Assembly: GCA_037039925.1 (NCBI GenBank)
Contig: JAXRKP010001166.1
Span: forward strand, 1 to 64,000
Source: Doris montereyensis
Lineage: Eukaryota > Mollusca > Gastropoda > Nudibranchia > Dorididae
Direction: 5' to 3'
Length of the DNA: 64,000 bases
The notes beneath the pieces are model-generated. The model saw only the letters and a program-made list of their open reading frames with translations. It was not told the origin of the DNA and searched no databases. The translations under genes and the position numbers were made by a program. Numbering within the stretch: position 1 is the first letter of the stretch; each line of letters starts with the position of its first letter. This document shows, in pieces, positions 1-12,700 of the stretch.

Positions 1-405
<405 letters not shown>

Positions 406-505
406 CTCTCCTCGGTCTGTGTCTGTGTTTGTTTGTCTCGTTCAGTAGTCCAATTACCCCTGATCACCAAATACAGGTAATATTAAATCGAATCTGTCAA
501 CTGCA

Positions 506-692
506 GCTTAATATTACTAGCTATCAGCAAATCGAAGGCTTTCTGAAATTAAGAAGCTAAACAGGTTTATTTAGCCATCGTAAAACAAACGTCTGTGTCT
601 GCATGTCCTTTTATACAAATATTGATACTTGGCAGGTGCTCTATGTCATTCGCTTATATTACTAGCTATCATCGAATTGAAGGCTCTGAAGC
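506..692 (-). mobile_element. 5'-truncated LINE family A 3' end with flanking direct repeats
   Basis: Positions 556-627 match 9740-9811, the extreme 3' end of the family A LINE, with only a few mismatches. This piece holds just the last few codons and the short 3' UTR. It is bracketed by an imperfect direct repeat of about 40 bp (506-551 and 652-692; shared core TATTACTAGCTATC), as expected of a long target-site duplication. About 24 bp at 628-651 is unexplained and may be filler added at the 5' end. Confidence 0.75.
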
Positions 693-930
693 AGTTATGC
701 CACGTGCGTCCCTGTTATATCTTTAAAATAAAATGTTACCGAAAAGTATTGAGAACATCCTGGATCATCCTTGAAAGGAAAAAAGTCCAACCCAACTGGC
801 TAATCAACAACATAAAGAGCGTAAATTCAAATACTTTGGGCACATAAAAACCCAATTATGAAACAATGGAAAAACGAATATTAGAAGCAAAAATAGAGGA
901 CAAGAGAAAGAAAGAGAGAAAGAGAAGAAG
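693..930. other. No feature seen
   Basis: AT-rich single-copy-looking DNA between the LINE snippet and the next microsatellite. No coding signal or repeat is recognised. Confidence 0.5.
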
Positions 931-931
931 A

Positions 932-970
<39 letters not shown>

Positions 971-1063
971 GAAGAAAGAGAGAGAAGTAAGGAAGATCTA
1001 TCTCTCTCTTTCTCTGAGAGAGTCTCTGAGAGAGAGAGAGAAGAGGAGAGAGAGGGAGGGAGG

Positions 1064-1118
<55 letters not shown>

Positions 1119-1195
1119 AGAGAAGAGGGAGAGGGAGAGAGAGTATTTCCTCCCCTCCATCAACCCCCTTCTCCTCCCTCCCCTTCTCCCTCCCT

Positions 1196-1239
<44 letters not shown>

Positions 1240-1240
1240 T
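931..1240. repeat. Alternating CT and GA microsatellite blocks
   Basis: CT repeats (about 934-968), GA-rich repeats (about 1015-1142) and CT repeats (about 1190-1236) follow each other, so the blocks are mutually complementary and could fold back. ORFs on both strands are simple Arg-Glu or Ser-Leu runs. Confidence 0.9.
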
Positions 1241-1418
1241 CGATGGATGGATGGGTGGATGAACGGACTTCCCCAAGCTGACACAATGACATGACTGCAG
1301 GTAACTTGGAAGAAAAAACAGAGTAGGGCAAGGTTGGTTAGATCAATGGGATGCATCCATGTCAAATACGAAACCTACTGATCGCAGAGCAAACAAAATG
1401 GTGCAGTATTCTAAAGCC

Positions 1419-1462
1419 CCCTCCTCCCCCCACCCCCACCCCCCAACCCCCCACCCCCACAC
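1419..1462 (-). other. C-rich tract; strong G-quadruplex potential on the minus strand
   Basis: The plus strand carries at least five runs of four to six C separated by one or two bases, so the minus strand has closely spaced G runs fitting the G4 pattern. No gene is adjacent. A functional role is not implied. Confidence 0.7.
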
Positions 1463-2234
1463 GCACGTGTTTTCCCCGGCCTGACATTGGTTTTGCAAAA
1501 CAGTAAAAAAAAAACCTGCGCATGGAGGCGATTTCATGAGGCGTTGCGTGGGATGGCCTTGGTCGGAGTAGTAGGGCTCTCCAAATATTTTCACCCCCGG
1601 CCTGGGGTCTGGAGGATTGACCACTTAAAATTTAAAAAAGGAAAATAATCTTTAAAGTGATTCATTGTTGTTGCTATCTGACTTTAAATTTTCCTAGTGC
1701 GTCGAATTTACCATTGATTTCATACCAAACATCATTCTTTTGCATCTTCTTTTCATGTCTTTAGAAAAGAACTTGCATACCTCTATTCCTTTCAAACTAT
1801 CTTTATTGCAAAACACGTGGTACGAGGTTAAAACTTTAGTTGTTGAAGTCACCAGGATAGAGTCTCAACTCTTCTAGTTTTAGTGAAAGTGTCTGGATCA
1901 AGAAGCCATTGTTTGGCCAGTAAGTCCTTTTTGTAGCCCTTAGTTTTCGTTGTTTCTTTTAAAATAACTAATTGACTTCCCGCGATTTAATAAGTGAGAT
2001 AACACATCTATGGCTCACCTCAACAAAAATCACACCGTGTGCCCGACTGACTGAGTCACTCCTGATAGATCTAGATCTATGATGAGCACATTTTATCAAT
2101 CTAGATATATAGTGAATGTGATGCAGATAAATCTAAATATATGATTTAGATAAAGGCATAATAAAATAATACTCAAAATTTTTGAGCCTACAAAATTAAT
2201 TTTCATATTAATACGAAGGAGCCACAGTGGAGTG
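1463..2234. other. No gene recognised
   Basis: AT-rich spacer. A short minus-strand open frame over 1343-1624 has no recognisable domain and is judged chance. CTAGATCT-like motifs occur near 2068-2110. Confidence 0.5.
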
Positions 2235-2438
2235 AAGTCAAAGGCGAAATATGACAATAAATGACAACTCCACTAATAAAGACAGAACAAACACGTGACG
2301 TTTCGGGTATAACCCTTCGTCAGACAAAAACGAAAAATATCTAGAATCTAGATCCTAAGTACTACCTCAGGCATCACACAATGTGATGTCATAACAATTA
2401 GTGGAGTTATCATTTATTGTCATATTTCGCCTGGACTT
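2235..2438. mobile_element. Foldback/MITE-like element with inverted repeats of about 43 bp
   Basis: The left arm (2235-2277) and right arm (2397-2438) are reverse complements with only a few mismatches; both contain GGCGAAATATGACAATAAAT in the left-arm orientation. The central region of about 119 bp has no coding capacity. Structure and size fit a non-autonomous foldback or MITE. No superfamily is assigned, because the target-site duplication is not clear. Confidence 0.75.
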
Positions 2439-2745
2439 AATTTTTCGTAGTTTTGTATTTATAATGCTCTAGTTTACTTGTTTACGCTTAAAGCAACAAC
2501 TTCCGTAGAGTCAATAAAAAAAAGTACCACAACACAGTGAACCGGAACAAAGCTTTTTTGGTTATTTAATTACACGACAATTAAGTAGAGTTGTAGGGAT
2601 TTGAAAATGAGCTCATGACTTCAAGCATTTGAAGTATTTCCATACAAACTTTCAGCTCTATTGATCTTTTAATTAGGTCAGTAAAGCGTGACAGAAAATG
2701 AGCAAGTTTTTAAAAAAAAATATTAGATAAATAATTTCATCATCA

Positions 2746-3560
2746 TCATTTGTGGCTTGCGTTATTCAACACGTTGCCGACCATCCCTCTCTTTGTTGTT
2801 CTGTGTTCAGTGATTCTTGTAAAATCCGAGTTGGTGGTGATATCGGACGTGTTTTGTCTTAACGCCGTTACGTATGTGGTGCGTTGTCCACGAGCTCTTG
2901 TCCTCTCTATGAATCCAGATGTTGCTAGTTTTTCTAGTCCATCTTGTCTCCACACATGGCAAAAAATCTCATTTGCCTTGTCTTGATGTTCTTCATAAAG
3001 TTCTTTCTTTTTCCAATTTTCACAAGAACTTCCATGTTTGTTATTTTTGCTGTCAGGGGGATTTTCAATATTCTTCTATATATCCACATTTCAAATGCTT
3101 CTAAACGTTTACGACATTGTGCATCTAAAGTCCACGTTTCGCATGCATATAATAGTGTGGAAAAGACATATGTCTGCGCTGTCTGTATTTTCGTGTCTGT
3201 TTTCAGTTTTCAATTGGAGACAACAGCCTTATATTATGCAATGTTTGTTTTGTTATAGACCAACATAAGATATGCAGATATGTCGTGTTAATGGCATAGA
3301 CGCCAGATGATGTCCAACAAATATTAGATAAATTAGTATACTTTAGTGAGACAAAATGGATTATTACTGAACGTGAAAAGACAGAATGCATGGCAGTTTG
3401 TAAACAAGATGATAACCGGTCCTTCAATTTAACAAGTAGAAAACAAACTATAAAATAAGTAACACAATTTAAATACCTCAGCGCAATCATAACAAACAAC
3501 TGCAAAGACACCACCGAAATAAGGCGAAGGATAGCAATAACAAAAACAAGCATTGCATAA
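2746..3560 (-). mobile_element. RTE-like LINE 3' fragment with 5' inversion
   Basis: The minus strand from about 3240 down to 2746 encodes the C-terminal part of a LINE reverse transcriptase (Tyr-Ala-Cys-Glu-Thr-Trp-Thr-Leu, then a basic tail ending before 2746). The plus strand over about 3262-3558 encodes the preceding RT part: a damaged RYAD(D)-type active-site remnant near 3266-3280, then FNLTSRKQTIK and FKYLSAIITNN. The upstream segment is therefore inverted with its 5' edge at the junction, the arrangement produced by twin priming. Stops and frame changes make it dead. Confidence 0.75.
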
Positions 3561-5296
3561 TATTAAGATAAATAATTACCATATAGGTTAATCTAGATCT
3601 AAACATTTTCGGTTTCCGGTGGTTCATGAATATTAACTAGTCTAAGTCTTAGTCGATAAGACAAGATAGAAATGATGTGAATAACGCGAACAATTTAAAA
3701 CATACTATCGAGTGAAGATGCAATGTCTAGGTGTAAAAATATCGCCAGGCAAGGTTTGGGTTAAGGCGCGGTGCCTGACGTCGATCTATAGGCATGTACG
3801 TGTGGAGGCAGCTCAAGTTTAAGAACAATCATCAATTTTTGTAAAATTAACAAACATATAAACGAAATCATGAAATCATGAATAAAAAAACTAATACAAA
3901 GCAACAAAAAAAAACCACATTTATTTTGGAACACCAACCTGATTGGTACGGTTTTACACATTGCCATGTTAACTCCAGAATGACGTCTGCCATTAGTTGT
4001 TTTGCTTTTTTCGTTTAGTTTTATTTCCTTCTTTTATTCATATTCTATTGTTGTTGTTTTTGCGAAAGTGTCGAGAAAGATCACCTTTTCAAAATGTAAT
4101 CTTATGTAAGGATACACCTTATGATAACAGTAACATCAATGTGTATTTCATTTAACTAAACAACTGCTTTTGAAATGAGACAAGTTAACAGCAAACAAGT
4201 CCAATAAAAGAGGACGAATTTTCTTTCGAATGGTGTTTATCTTACCATTGAACATCTTGTGAAAAATGAAATTCTAATCCAACCATTTTCTCGATACCTT
4301 CAAGCTTTATAAGAGTATCGACTATATTGTCCCCTGTATCATAAGGCCCCTTGGGAGTTATCCTAACCCACCTTACCCCTTTCGAGGACAATTCAAAACA
4401 ACCCTGTGGGCCTCTTTATCTGATTCTAAGCGTCGTGGGGATGTGGGTTCAAAGGGTATAGCCATTTCCGAGCACTCTCGTTCACACTCTTTACCAAGCT
4501 TGTTCCAGCAATGACTGATAAGCTCGCGCAAGACCACGTGTGGCCGAGACGTCTTAAGTGTCAAGAGATATCTTTGAGAAATGAGAGTTCTTGTAGATGG
4601 ACGAGGGGTAAACGCTCAAATCAATTGACGAATCAACTGTGTAAAATAAATGCTATGGCAAACTTAACATTTGCATTATGTGCTTTTGATAAGCAATCCT
4701 TATCCCATAGGGTATTATGTATTTAAATATTAAAAGTAGAATATTGTCAGACTCTTACGCTTATTGCATCGAAAAAGTGTCGTGGAGGGGGTGAGGGATG
4801 GAGTGGAGGATTTTCAAGGAAGGGTTATGACGAATTATGCATAGATACAAGTTTGGACATTTGGTTTCTTGTGTATTTATTTTCATCAGTTATATTTACA
4901 TTACCGTTATAATCATTAATCCAGGGTAGCCAGTAAAGGTTTATCAATGTCTTGAGGCAGTGGAAACGGAACTTACCTTAGCTCCTGAACAGGACATCGG
5001 TCTGTCATCGGCTACACCTAATATACTAGTAATACAGTGCAGCACGCGAATCTCGAATACAAAAAACTCGAAATCACAGTTATCTCAAAAAACTCTCCTC
5101 TAGATCTGTTTTAATTCTCTATTTTCTTTGTACCAGCAACATGCTTTTCCCAAACGCCACCACACACACGGAAATGTCAAACTATCCAACTAACATCCAT
5201 GAAATGTAAACAAAGTAGTTTTAAAGCCTTAGTTGTATTTACTCGAATGTTTGTGAAAAATGTAACCTCTTGTCAAAAACGAAAGTGAACAGGGCT
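3561..5296. other. No gene recognised
   Basis: About 1.7 kb of AT-rich spacer. ORFs are short with no recognisable domain. CTAGATCT-like motifs occur near 3588 and 5098. Confidence 0.5.
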
Positions 5297-5590
5297 TGAT
5301 TTGATTTGATTTACCCACATCCACAAATAAGGTGATATCGGGTTCTTTGGTAGGTATTCAACATTTGCCCGGACTGCCCTGTAAACAGCCAAGGGATCTG
5401 TAACATTCACAGAGCGTTGTGATCTGCACACGGGACCTCCTTTTTACTGTCCGTCTACGATGGGACTAGATGTCGATCCACCTACCAAGACCAGGGTAAA
5501 AAAAGAGAAAAATGTTAACCATTGGCGGAACTCGAACCCACTGCCTAGTGGTTGAAAGGCCGACACCTTGCCTCTGGACTACCGAGTCCC
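5297..5590 (-). mobile_element. tRNA-derived SINE, family A, copy 1
   Basis: Read on the minus strand, this begins GGGACTCGGTAGTCCAGAGG, which includes a good polymerase III A box (TAGTCCAGAGG). A B-box-like GGGTTCGAGTTCC follows about 40 bp later. A non-tRNA body comes next, ending in a TTGATTTG-type tail (as seen on the plus strand: TTGATTTGATTTGATTTACC). Other copies lie at 25604, 25844, 51523, 60461 and 63523. Confidence 0.8.
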
Positions 5591-6178
5591 TAAGTGAATA
5601 GGGCTCTAATTTTAATGTGAGATGAGAAATATTAACTTGAATATCTGACCATCAAAAGCTCAGAGGTTGCAAAACTCCTGGATCAGAAAGAAGTTTTAAA
5701 AAAAGACTAACACAATTATGAAGACAAAATACTTAAAATATACTTTATTTGCTTTCCAAAATGCTAAAAATGCAATAACAAAAGACAGCAATCTAAGGGA
5801 CTACATAACTTACATAATATATGTATATATATATATCAACCTTAATTCCTAGTTGTACGTTCTGAAAGCGATTTGTGATCTTGCAAATAATTAATGTTTA
5901 ACAAAACTGCTTGAATGCATATATAAATATAAATAAATATAATGTATTATGATAATCTATTTTGTTTCATTATTTTTTAACCATTACCTATACAAGCATT
6001 CATGCCAGTCTAAATACTAAATACATAATAAAACATAACACTGTTGTAACATAGTTGTAATAAATAAGGGCATGGTCTTTATAAGAATAGTTCCTTCATG
6101 AATGCAGTTTACCAAATCAACATAAAAATCTATTGTGTAATTGGTCCGCCTGTCTGTTTTCTGTATGTCTGTCTTCCG
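5591..6178. other. No feature seen
   Basis: Strongly AT-rich spacer with a short ATATAT run near 5820; no coding signal. Confidence 0.5.
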
Positions 6179-6179
6179 T

Positions 6180-6536
<357 letters not shown>

Positions 6537-6741
6537 TACTGCTCACACCAGTTGATACTGTATATAATTTTATGAACGCACCATAGTCTCAGCTGTCAAA
6601 GGTACACAGGCGCATATGCACATCAATAAGCAGTAAGTAGAGATACAAATGAGGACGAAAATCAACAAATGGAATAATTGAAAAACGTACCTATTTATCT
6701 ACATGTATTTTGTTATGAAAGTAGACACATACAGTTTTTGA

Positions 6742-7938
6742 GTGACAACAGAACTTGGAACAACCATGTCCCTTCGTGGGATGACTGTTCATGACCACGA
6801 TGTAGATCTCCCTTCTTCCCAAGCAAACAATCCAGACAAGAAAAATTTGACACAGAGGTCTCGAAAAATTCTCATCAGAGAGGCTCAGCGTAGACCAACA
6901 GATTGTTTGACACAGAGGGACATGAGCAACACCTGCATGGTCATGTGGAGACAGAGGAGAAAAAGTCAACCAAAGCTGCCTGTGACACGACTGGAGGCTC
7001 TGGGAGTGCTGTCGTCAATTTCTACCAAGCACGACACATGTGTAAAGACTGACAGAATCAGATAGCCTGCATCTACAGTCCACGAGCACTGGAAGATCTG
7101 AAGGGCATCTAGGACATGTTCGGCGATGGGACATTCAAGAGCAGTCCAAAGCACTTCTTTTAGATCTACACAATCATTACCTACGCACCTGCCCGTAGCT
7201 TTTTCCTTCTTCCGGGAAGTCTACTGAGATCTATGGCGCCATGTTCAATCTTCTCAAAACCATCTACCGAGAAGTCAATGGTGAGAACCTTGATAGCAAA
7301 ACCCTGCATCTTGACTTTGAGAAAGCGGCCCATAAGGCAGCAACGGAGACGTTTCGGGAATGACGGTGAAGAAAGGCTGCCTATTCCACCTTAAACAGAA
7401 CTGGTGGCGGAAGATCCAGGAGTTGGGACTGTCTGGTGAATACAAATCTCAAGATTCAGAAATAGGCCAGTTCCTGAAGCTCACTTTTGGACTGCCCTTT
7501 TTGATTACCTGCACGTTTATGAAAGCTTCGCCTTTGACATCTTGTTCCAGGCCTCTATTGACGAAAGGATGGACAAGCACCTGACATACCTGACGAAGAC
7601 CTACATCTGCAGCAATTCTACATTCCCACCAACTTTGTGGACCAGCACTGATGTCAGTAAGAGAACAACAAATGGGTGTGAAGCATTCCACCGAAAGTTG
7701 AATGGCCTTTTTTACACCAGTCATCCGTCTGTTTTTTAGCTGTTCGACAGCTTACAAGAACTGCTGTTTGAAAATCATTTCAAGATGCGCGAGGGACGTC
7801 CAATTCCACTGCACAAAAGAAGGAAGCAGGAATGGTTGGCAGCAGCAGTTAGCCAGTACAAGGACGGAGACCTTGAAAAAGACAAGTGCGTAAAGAAAGC
7901 CTGCTTTGCGTCATTGCCGAAGAGTCTACCATGTAAAT
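6742..7938 (+). pseudogene. Decayed MULE-type transposase
   Basis: Pieced across frames, this reads as a Mutator-like transposase: DGTFKSSPKHF (7118-7150) carries the first acidic residue of the DDE triad, LLPGKSTEIYGAMFNLLK follows, then LHLDFEKAAHKAA (about 7310-7345) with the second acidic residue, then KKGCLFHLKQNWWRKIQEL (from about 7366). The downstream part contains FPPTLWTS and a segment ending SLPKSLPC before a stop near 7938. In-frame stops (for example in the DGTF block) and several frameshifts show it is non-functional. Part of the N-terminal region stays open (6742-7065). No terminal inverted repeats were identified. Confidence 0.75.
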
Positions 7939-9180
7939 AGTGTACATAGTTTTATCCAGTACTGTGAACAATGAAATTGAAAAAAAAACCCATTCCTAAT
8001 GCGGCCTCATACCAGTATGAGACAGTCCCAAACCTGTAAACGCAGAGGGGGGGGTGCATTACGAGTAGGAGTACAACTCGATTAAAAATCGTTAGGTTCG
8101 CAAATGCTATGCTTTAATTTTATGTTGAATCACTTTAGGTTCGCAAGTGAAGTGTTTAAATTTGCTCAAAATTGAGTATGCTCGCAACTGTGATATTTTG
8201 AAAATTTTATTTTTGCAAGTGAAATGCTCCCGCAAATTGTAGATCTTTATACTTTGTTGAGAAAACTCTTTGATTATTTGCCAGTATTAAGGCGATGCAA
8301 ATTTTAAGGGATTTAGTTGTGTTTTGAATTAGTTTTTGCGTGAATGTTTGATCAGAGATTTATTTTAGCTTCGTGTTTAAGTACTGCCACACTCAGGGGG
8401 CTATATTGTTGCTTCTGTTGTGCATTTCAATGCCTACTTTCATATCAATGCTATCATTTTATGTTCTTTCCGTTCTATTTGAAGTTGGTATCTATCTAGT
8501 GTTCAAGTATTCCATTCCAGACTGAAGGGTTTTTATAACGCCATGTTTTTGTTCTTTAGCATAATTTTTTTTTTTATTAATGTTAACATTTTCTATGTTT
8601 CTTTCTACTACCCCTACCCCACTTTCAGAATAATGTTCACGCACACATATAGGCCTACACTTTATGTGCTAAATACTTTCGGGTTCAACTGTTACGACTG
8701 CTATCTGCTCATTTACAGTACACAAGTTTTGAGAAACATTTGCCTTCATGCGGAATTCTAATAATAAACGTTTCTTACCTGGAACTACCAAACTCATGAA
8801 TCATCGTGTTTTCAATTGTGTTTATACTTCCAGATATTGAAGAACTTTCTGTCTGTTTGTCATGATGCATGAATTGACTGTATTTTGTAGCCCTATAGAC
8901 CAGGTTGAAAATGACTCCCTTCAATTAAAGTTTTATGTGTTGGAGAGAACAATTTTGTGGAAAAATACAAACATGTATTGTGTTTCTTCAAGATATTGAA
9001 CCCTTCAGTTAAGTTTGCCACGCACGAAACTTTTCTTATTTGGAAAATAATTGCTGGAAAGAAAGTAGTAGTAGTAAAGAAGAAAATGAGACCATTGTAA
9101 TGAAAAGTCAAAGGTAAAAAGCCAGTTCAGAGTTTTAGTTCCAACATGATAAAATAGAAGTCTTGGTTCGTTGTTCAATT
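7939..9180. other. No gene recognised
   Basis: AT-rich spacer with a G run near 8047. Short ORFs lack domains. Confidence 0.5.
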
Positions 9181-9182
9181 CG

Positions 9183-9304
9183 AAATTTACCCCGTCCACC
9201 ATTGTGTAGATCTCAGGGCGAATTAAGAGGAAGCAGCAAGATAACAGAGAAGTAACAGAGTAAACGGAAAGACGTAGGACGTACAGCAGTACCCGCCAAC
9301 CACC
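9183..9304 (+). repeat. Dispersed repeat C, copy 1
   Basis: Shares an ordered set of blocks with 27996, 28190, 46862 and 58513: CCGTCCACCATTGTG, GATCTCAGGGCGAATTAAGAG, AGCAAGAT, a purine-rich stretch, then CAGTACCCGCCAACC. It is non-coding. The head contains a CACCATTGTGGTG-type palindrome in other copies. It may be a SINE or MITE; no tRNA boxes were identified. Confidence 0.7.
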
Positions 9305-9739
9305 AATAGCCTTAGTTATGTATTGAGGTTGACGAAAGAAGTTTTAGAATTTTTTTTAAAAAAAGAAAATAAGATGCATGCTCTTTTCTCCATTTGATGT
9401 GCAGGCACTAGATTTAATGGAGTCTGGTGGTATTAGATATGATCCCAACAACAGTATCGGTTGGCAAAAGATTTCCAATGTCAATACTTTTCATTCGCTC
9501 TTCTTTTCTTGCAGTCTTACTTCGGCGCTCTGAGTTTTAAATTGTTTTATATCGTTGGGTGTGTCAGATATGTTTTTAAAAATATCATCTGATATAGTAC
9601 ATGCACCATTCTACATTTGACTTTATACTATACAGGTATAAAACAAGTCTGTCACGACTTTAAAATAGAACATCACGGAAAATCAGATATGTCGTTCTAC
9701 TCTCGCAGTGGTTGATCGATACCTTTTTGAAACTAACAA
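9305..9739. other. No feature seen
   Basis: Spacer between repeat C and the family A LINE. Confidence 0.4.
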
Positions 9740-12700
9740 GCTGAACAGGTTTATTTAGCCGTCGTAAAACGAACGCCTGTGTCTGCATGTCCTTTTATAC
9801 AAATATTGATAATACGCGCGCTACCGATGACCAAATAACCAGTCTTCTCCACTCCTTCCTGTCCTCCGCCCGTCTCATCAGCTCACTTAGCTTCAGGCCC
9901 GTCCATTCAGTGATATTGTCCTCCCATCTCTTCTTTTGTCTGCCTCTTCTCCTGCCTCCTCTGACAGTTCCTTGAAGCACGGTTTTTGGAAGCCCTCCTT
10001 CTCTCACCAAGTGTCCAAACCATTTCATTTTGCGCCTTTTGACAGTGGTGAGGAGGTCTTCGTAAGGACCAATGGTTTGTCTTATTCTGTCTCTGACTTC
10101 TTCATTGTTGATATGGTCTTTGTGAGAGATACCGAGCAGTCTTCTAAAGCACCTCATTTCTGTTGCCTGTATTCTCTTCTCTATATCTGCAGTTAGTGTC
10201 CATGTTTCGCAGGCGTAAAGAAACACTGAGTGAACAAGGGAGCGCATAAGTTTTAACTTTGAGCTAAGGGAGACTTTGTTGTCTTTCCAGACGGTTCCCA
10301 TCTTGGCTAATGCGGATGTTGTCATTGCACTCCTTGTTAATACTTCAGGTTTTGATCCTTCGTCCGACAGTATTGCTCCCAGATATTTAAACTTGTGCAC
10401 AGTTTCAAGCTTCTCTCCGTTGGCGATGATGTCAGTATGGATTCCAGTGTCACTGTTGGTCATCAGTTTTGTCTTGCTTGTACTGATTTCCATGCCGTAT
10501 GCTGCGGAAGATGTATCTAGTCTTCTGACCAGATTATTCAGTTCTTGCTCTGTGCCTGCGAGTCCGTCAATATCATCTGCGAAGCGCAGGTTTGTGATTG
10601 TTCTTCCACCAATGCTCACTGTTCCTTGGTGGCCGTCGAGTGCGTCTGTCATAATTTTTTCGAGGAAGACATTGAAAAGGGTCGGAGAGAGCAAGCACCC
10701 TTGTCTCACTCCAACAGTGGTTCTGAACCAGTCTCCAACCTCCCCGTTTAGATATACTGCACTGCTGGCCTTGTTATAGAGGTTCTGTATGACACGGATA
10801 ATGTTGGCGTTGATGTTGTAGTGGTTCATGGTCGCCCAGAGTGCAGCATGCCACACTCTATCGAAAGCTTTCTTGAAGTCTATGAATACGTGGTAGAGCT
10901 CTTGTTGGTGTTGAAGGTATCGTTCGCACAGAATTCTGAGGTTAAATATCTGCTCAGTTGTACTGCGCCCTGCTCTAAATCCTGCCTGCTCCTCACTTAT
11001 GATTGCCTCGGCCTGCGGCTTCAGTCTGTTCAGTATGATCCTGAGCATAACTTTGCTAGGATTGCAAATGAGACTGATTGTGCGGTAGTTGTTGCACTGC
11101 TGTAGGTTTCCTTTCTTGGGAAGGGTGATTACTAAAGACTGGGTCCATTGAGTCGGCCATCTTCCTGACTCCCAGATCTTCTGGCAGATTACACTTAAAG
11201 CGTCTATCATGGCCTCACCCCCTGCTTGGACAAGTTCTCCTGGGATATTGTCTATGCCTGCAGCTTTTCCTTTCTTCAGAGATTTCACTGCTTCCTCCAC
11301 TTCTTCTCGAAGGATGGGGAAATTCTCTGTGTCTGTTGTCGGATGTGTGTTGAGCTTTTCTGTGTCGCCTACTGCGCGGAGAGAGTAGAGGTCTGAGCAA
11401 TACTCTGTCCACCTGTGTATGATCTCTTTGCTCTCGGTCAGGCACTTCCCGTTTTTGTCGAGAACGGCATTGGGCCGTCCATGTTTGCTGCTCATAAGGT
11501 GTTTGACTATTTGATACGCTTTCCGGGTGTTGTTTAAATTGAGGTTACGTTCGATATCGTTGCATTGAGCCGAGATCCATTCCTCTTTTGCTTCCTGCAT
11601 GCCCTTCTTCACCATCTTGTCTGCTTGTCTGTACTGCTTTGCTCCATCTTCACTGTCATACTTTGACTTCTTTAGTTCACTCCTTTTGTCACATAGTTTC
11701 AGCAAGTCCTGTGTGACCCAAGGCTTCTTGATGGGCCGCTTCTTGCCGAGGACTTCATTGGCCGTCTCGGTCACTGCGGTGTTGAAAGTGTCAATGAAAG
11801 TGTCTATATCACTGCCGTCTGCGTCGAGTATTAGGAGTGGTGCGAATTTGCCTCCAATCTTAGCCTTAAAAATTTGTGCCACTTTTGGGTCTTGCAATTT
11901 CTCCAGGTCAAACTTTATTCTAGTGTGGCCCTGCTTCTTCATCTTCTTGAGGTGTAAGCGGAAGGTCATCATGACTAGTTCGTGGTCGCTGTTGATATCC
12001 GCTCCCGGAAAGCTGCGTGTCCTGGCAGTGTTGACTGATGTATGGAAGCGTCTTCTCACCAGGATGTAGTCTATCTGGTGGTGGGTGCCGTTTGGGCTGT
12101 GCCAGGTCCACCGTCTAGATGCCTTATGATGGCCAAATGTGTTGGTCACTTTCAGGTCATTGAATGTAGCAAATTCTAGCAGTCTTAACCCTCTCTCGTT
12201 AGTTTTTGTGTTACAATAGCGTCCGCATGTGTCTTTCCAGTCTTTCTGTGCATCTACTCCGATCTTGGCATTCCAGTCCCCTTGTACAACAAGAATATCC
12301 TTTTCGGTGTTTCATCAATGACTTTTTGCACTTGATTATAGAAATCTTCAACTTCTTCATCAGAGTACGAAGTGGTTGGCGAGTATGCTTGCACTATTGT
12401 GATGTTGAAGGGTGATGCCCGGAGACGAATTGTGATGAGCCTGCTGGAAACTGGCCGGCATCCCATCACTGCACCTGCTGTGTCTTTGTGCACGAGAAAA
12501 CCGACACCTTCTTCGTGTCTGTCATCCCTACCACTGTAGTAAAGCTTGTGGCTTTCATGGGTTGATGTTTCTCCTATACTCTTCCATCTCATCTCACATA
12601 ATCCAATGATGTTCCAGTTATAATTTCTCAATGCATGTGTTAGTTCTTCTACTTTACCAGGAGCATTTAGCGTCCTGACTTTCCACGTACCAATGGTTAT

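Noticed and set aside
1343..1624. A 93-codon minus-strand ORF across the C-rich tract
   Set aside because: Composition follows the G-run tract and no domain is visible.
10276..12069. Several plus-strand ORFs of 60-170 codons
   Set aside because: Shadows of the minus-strand LINE polyprotein.
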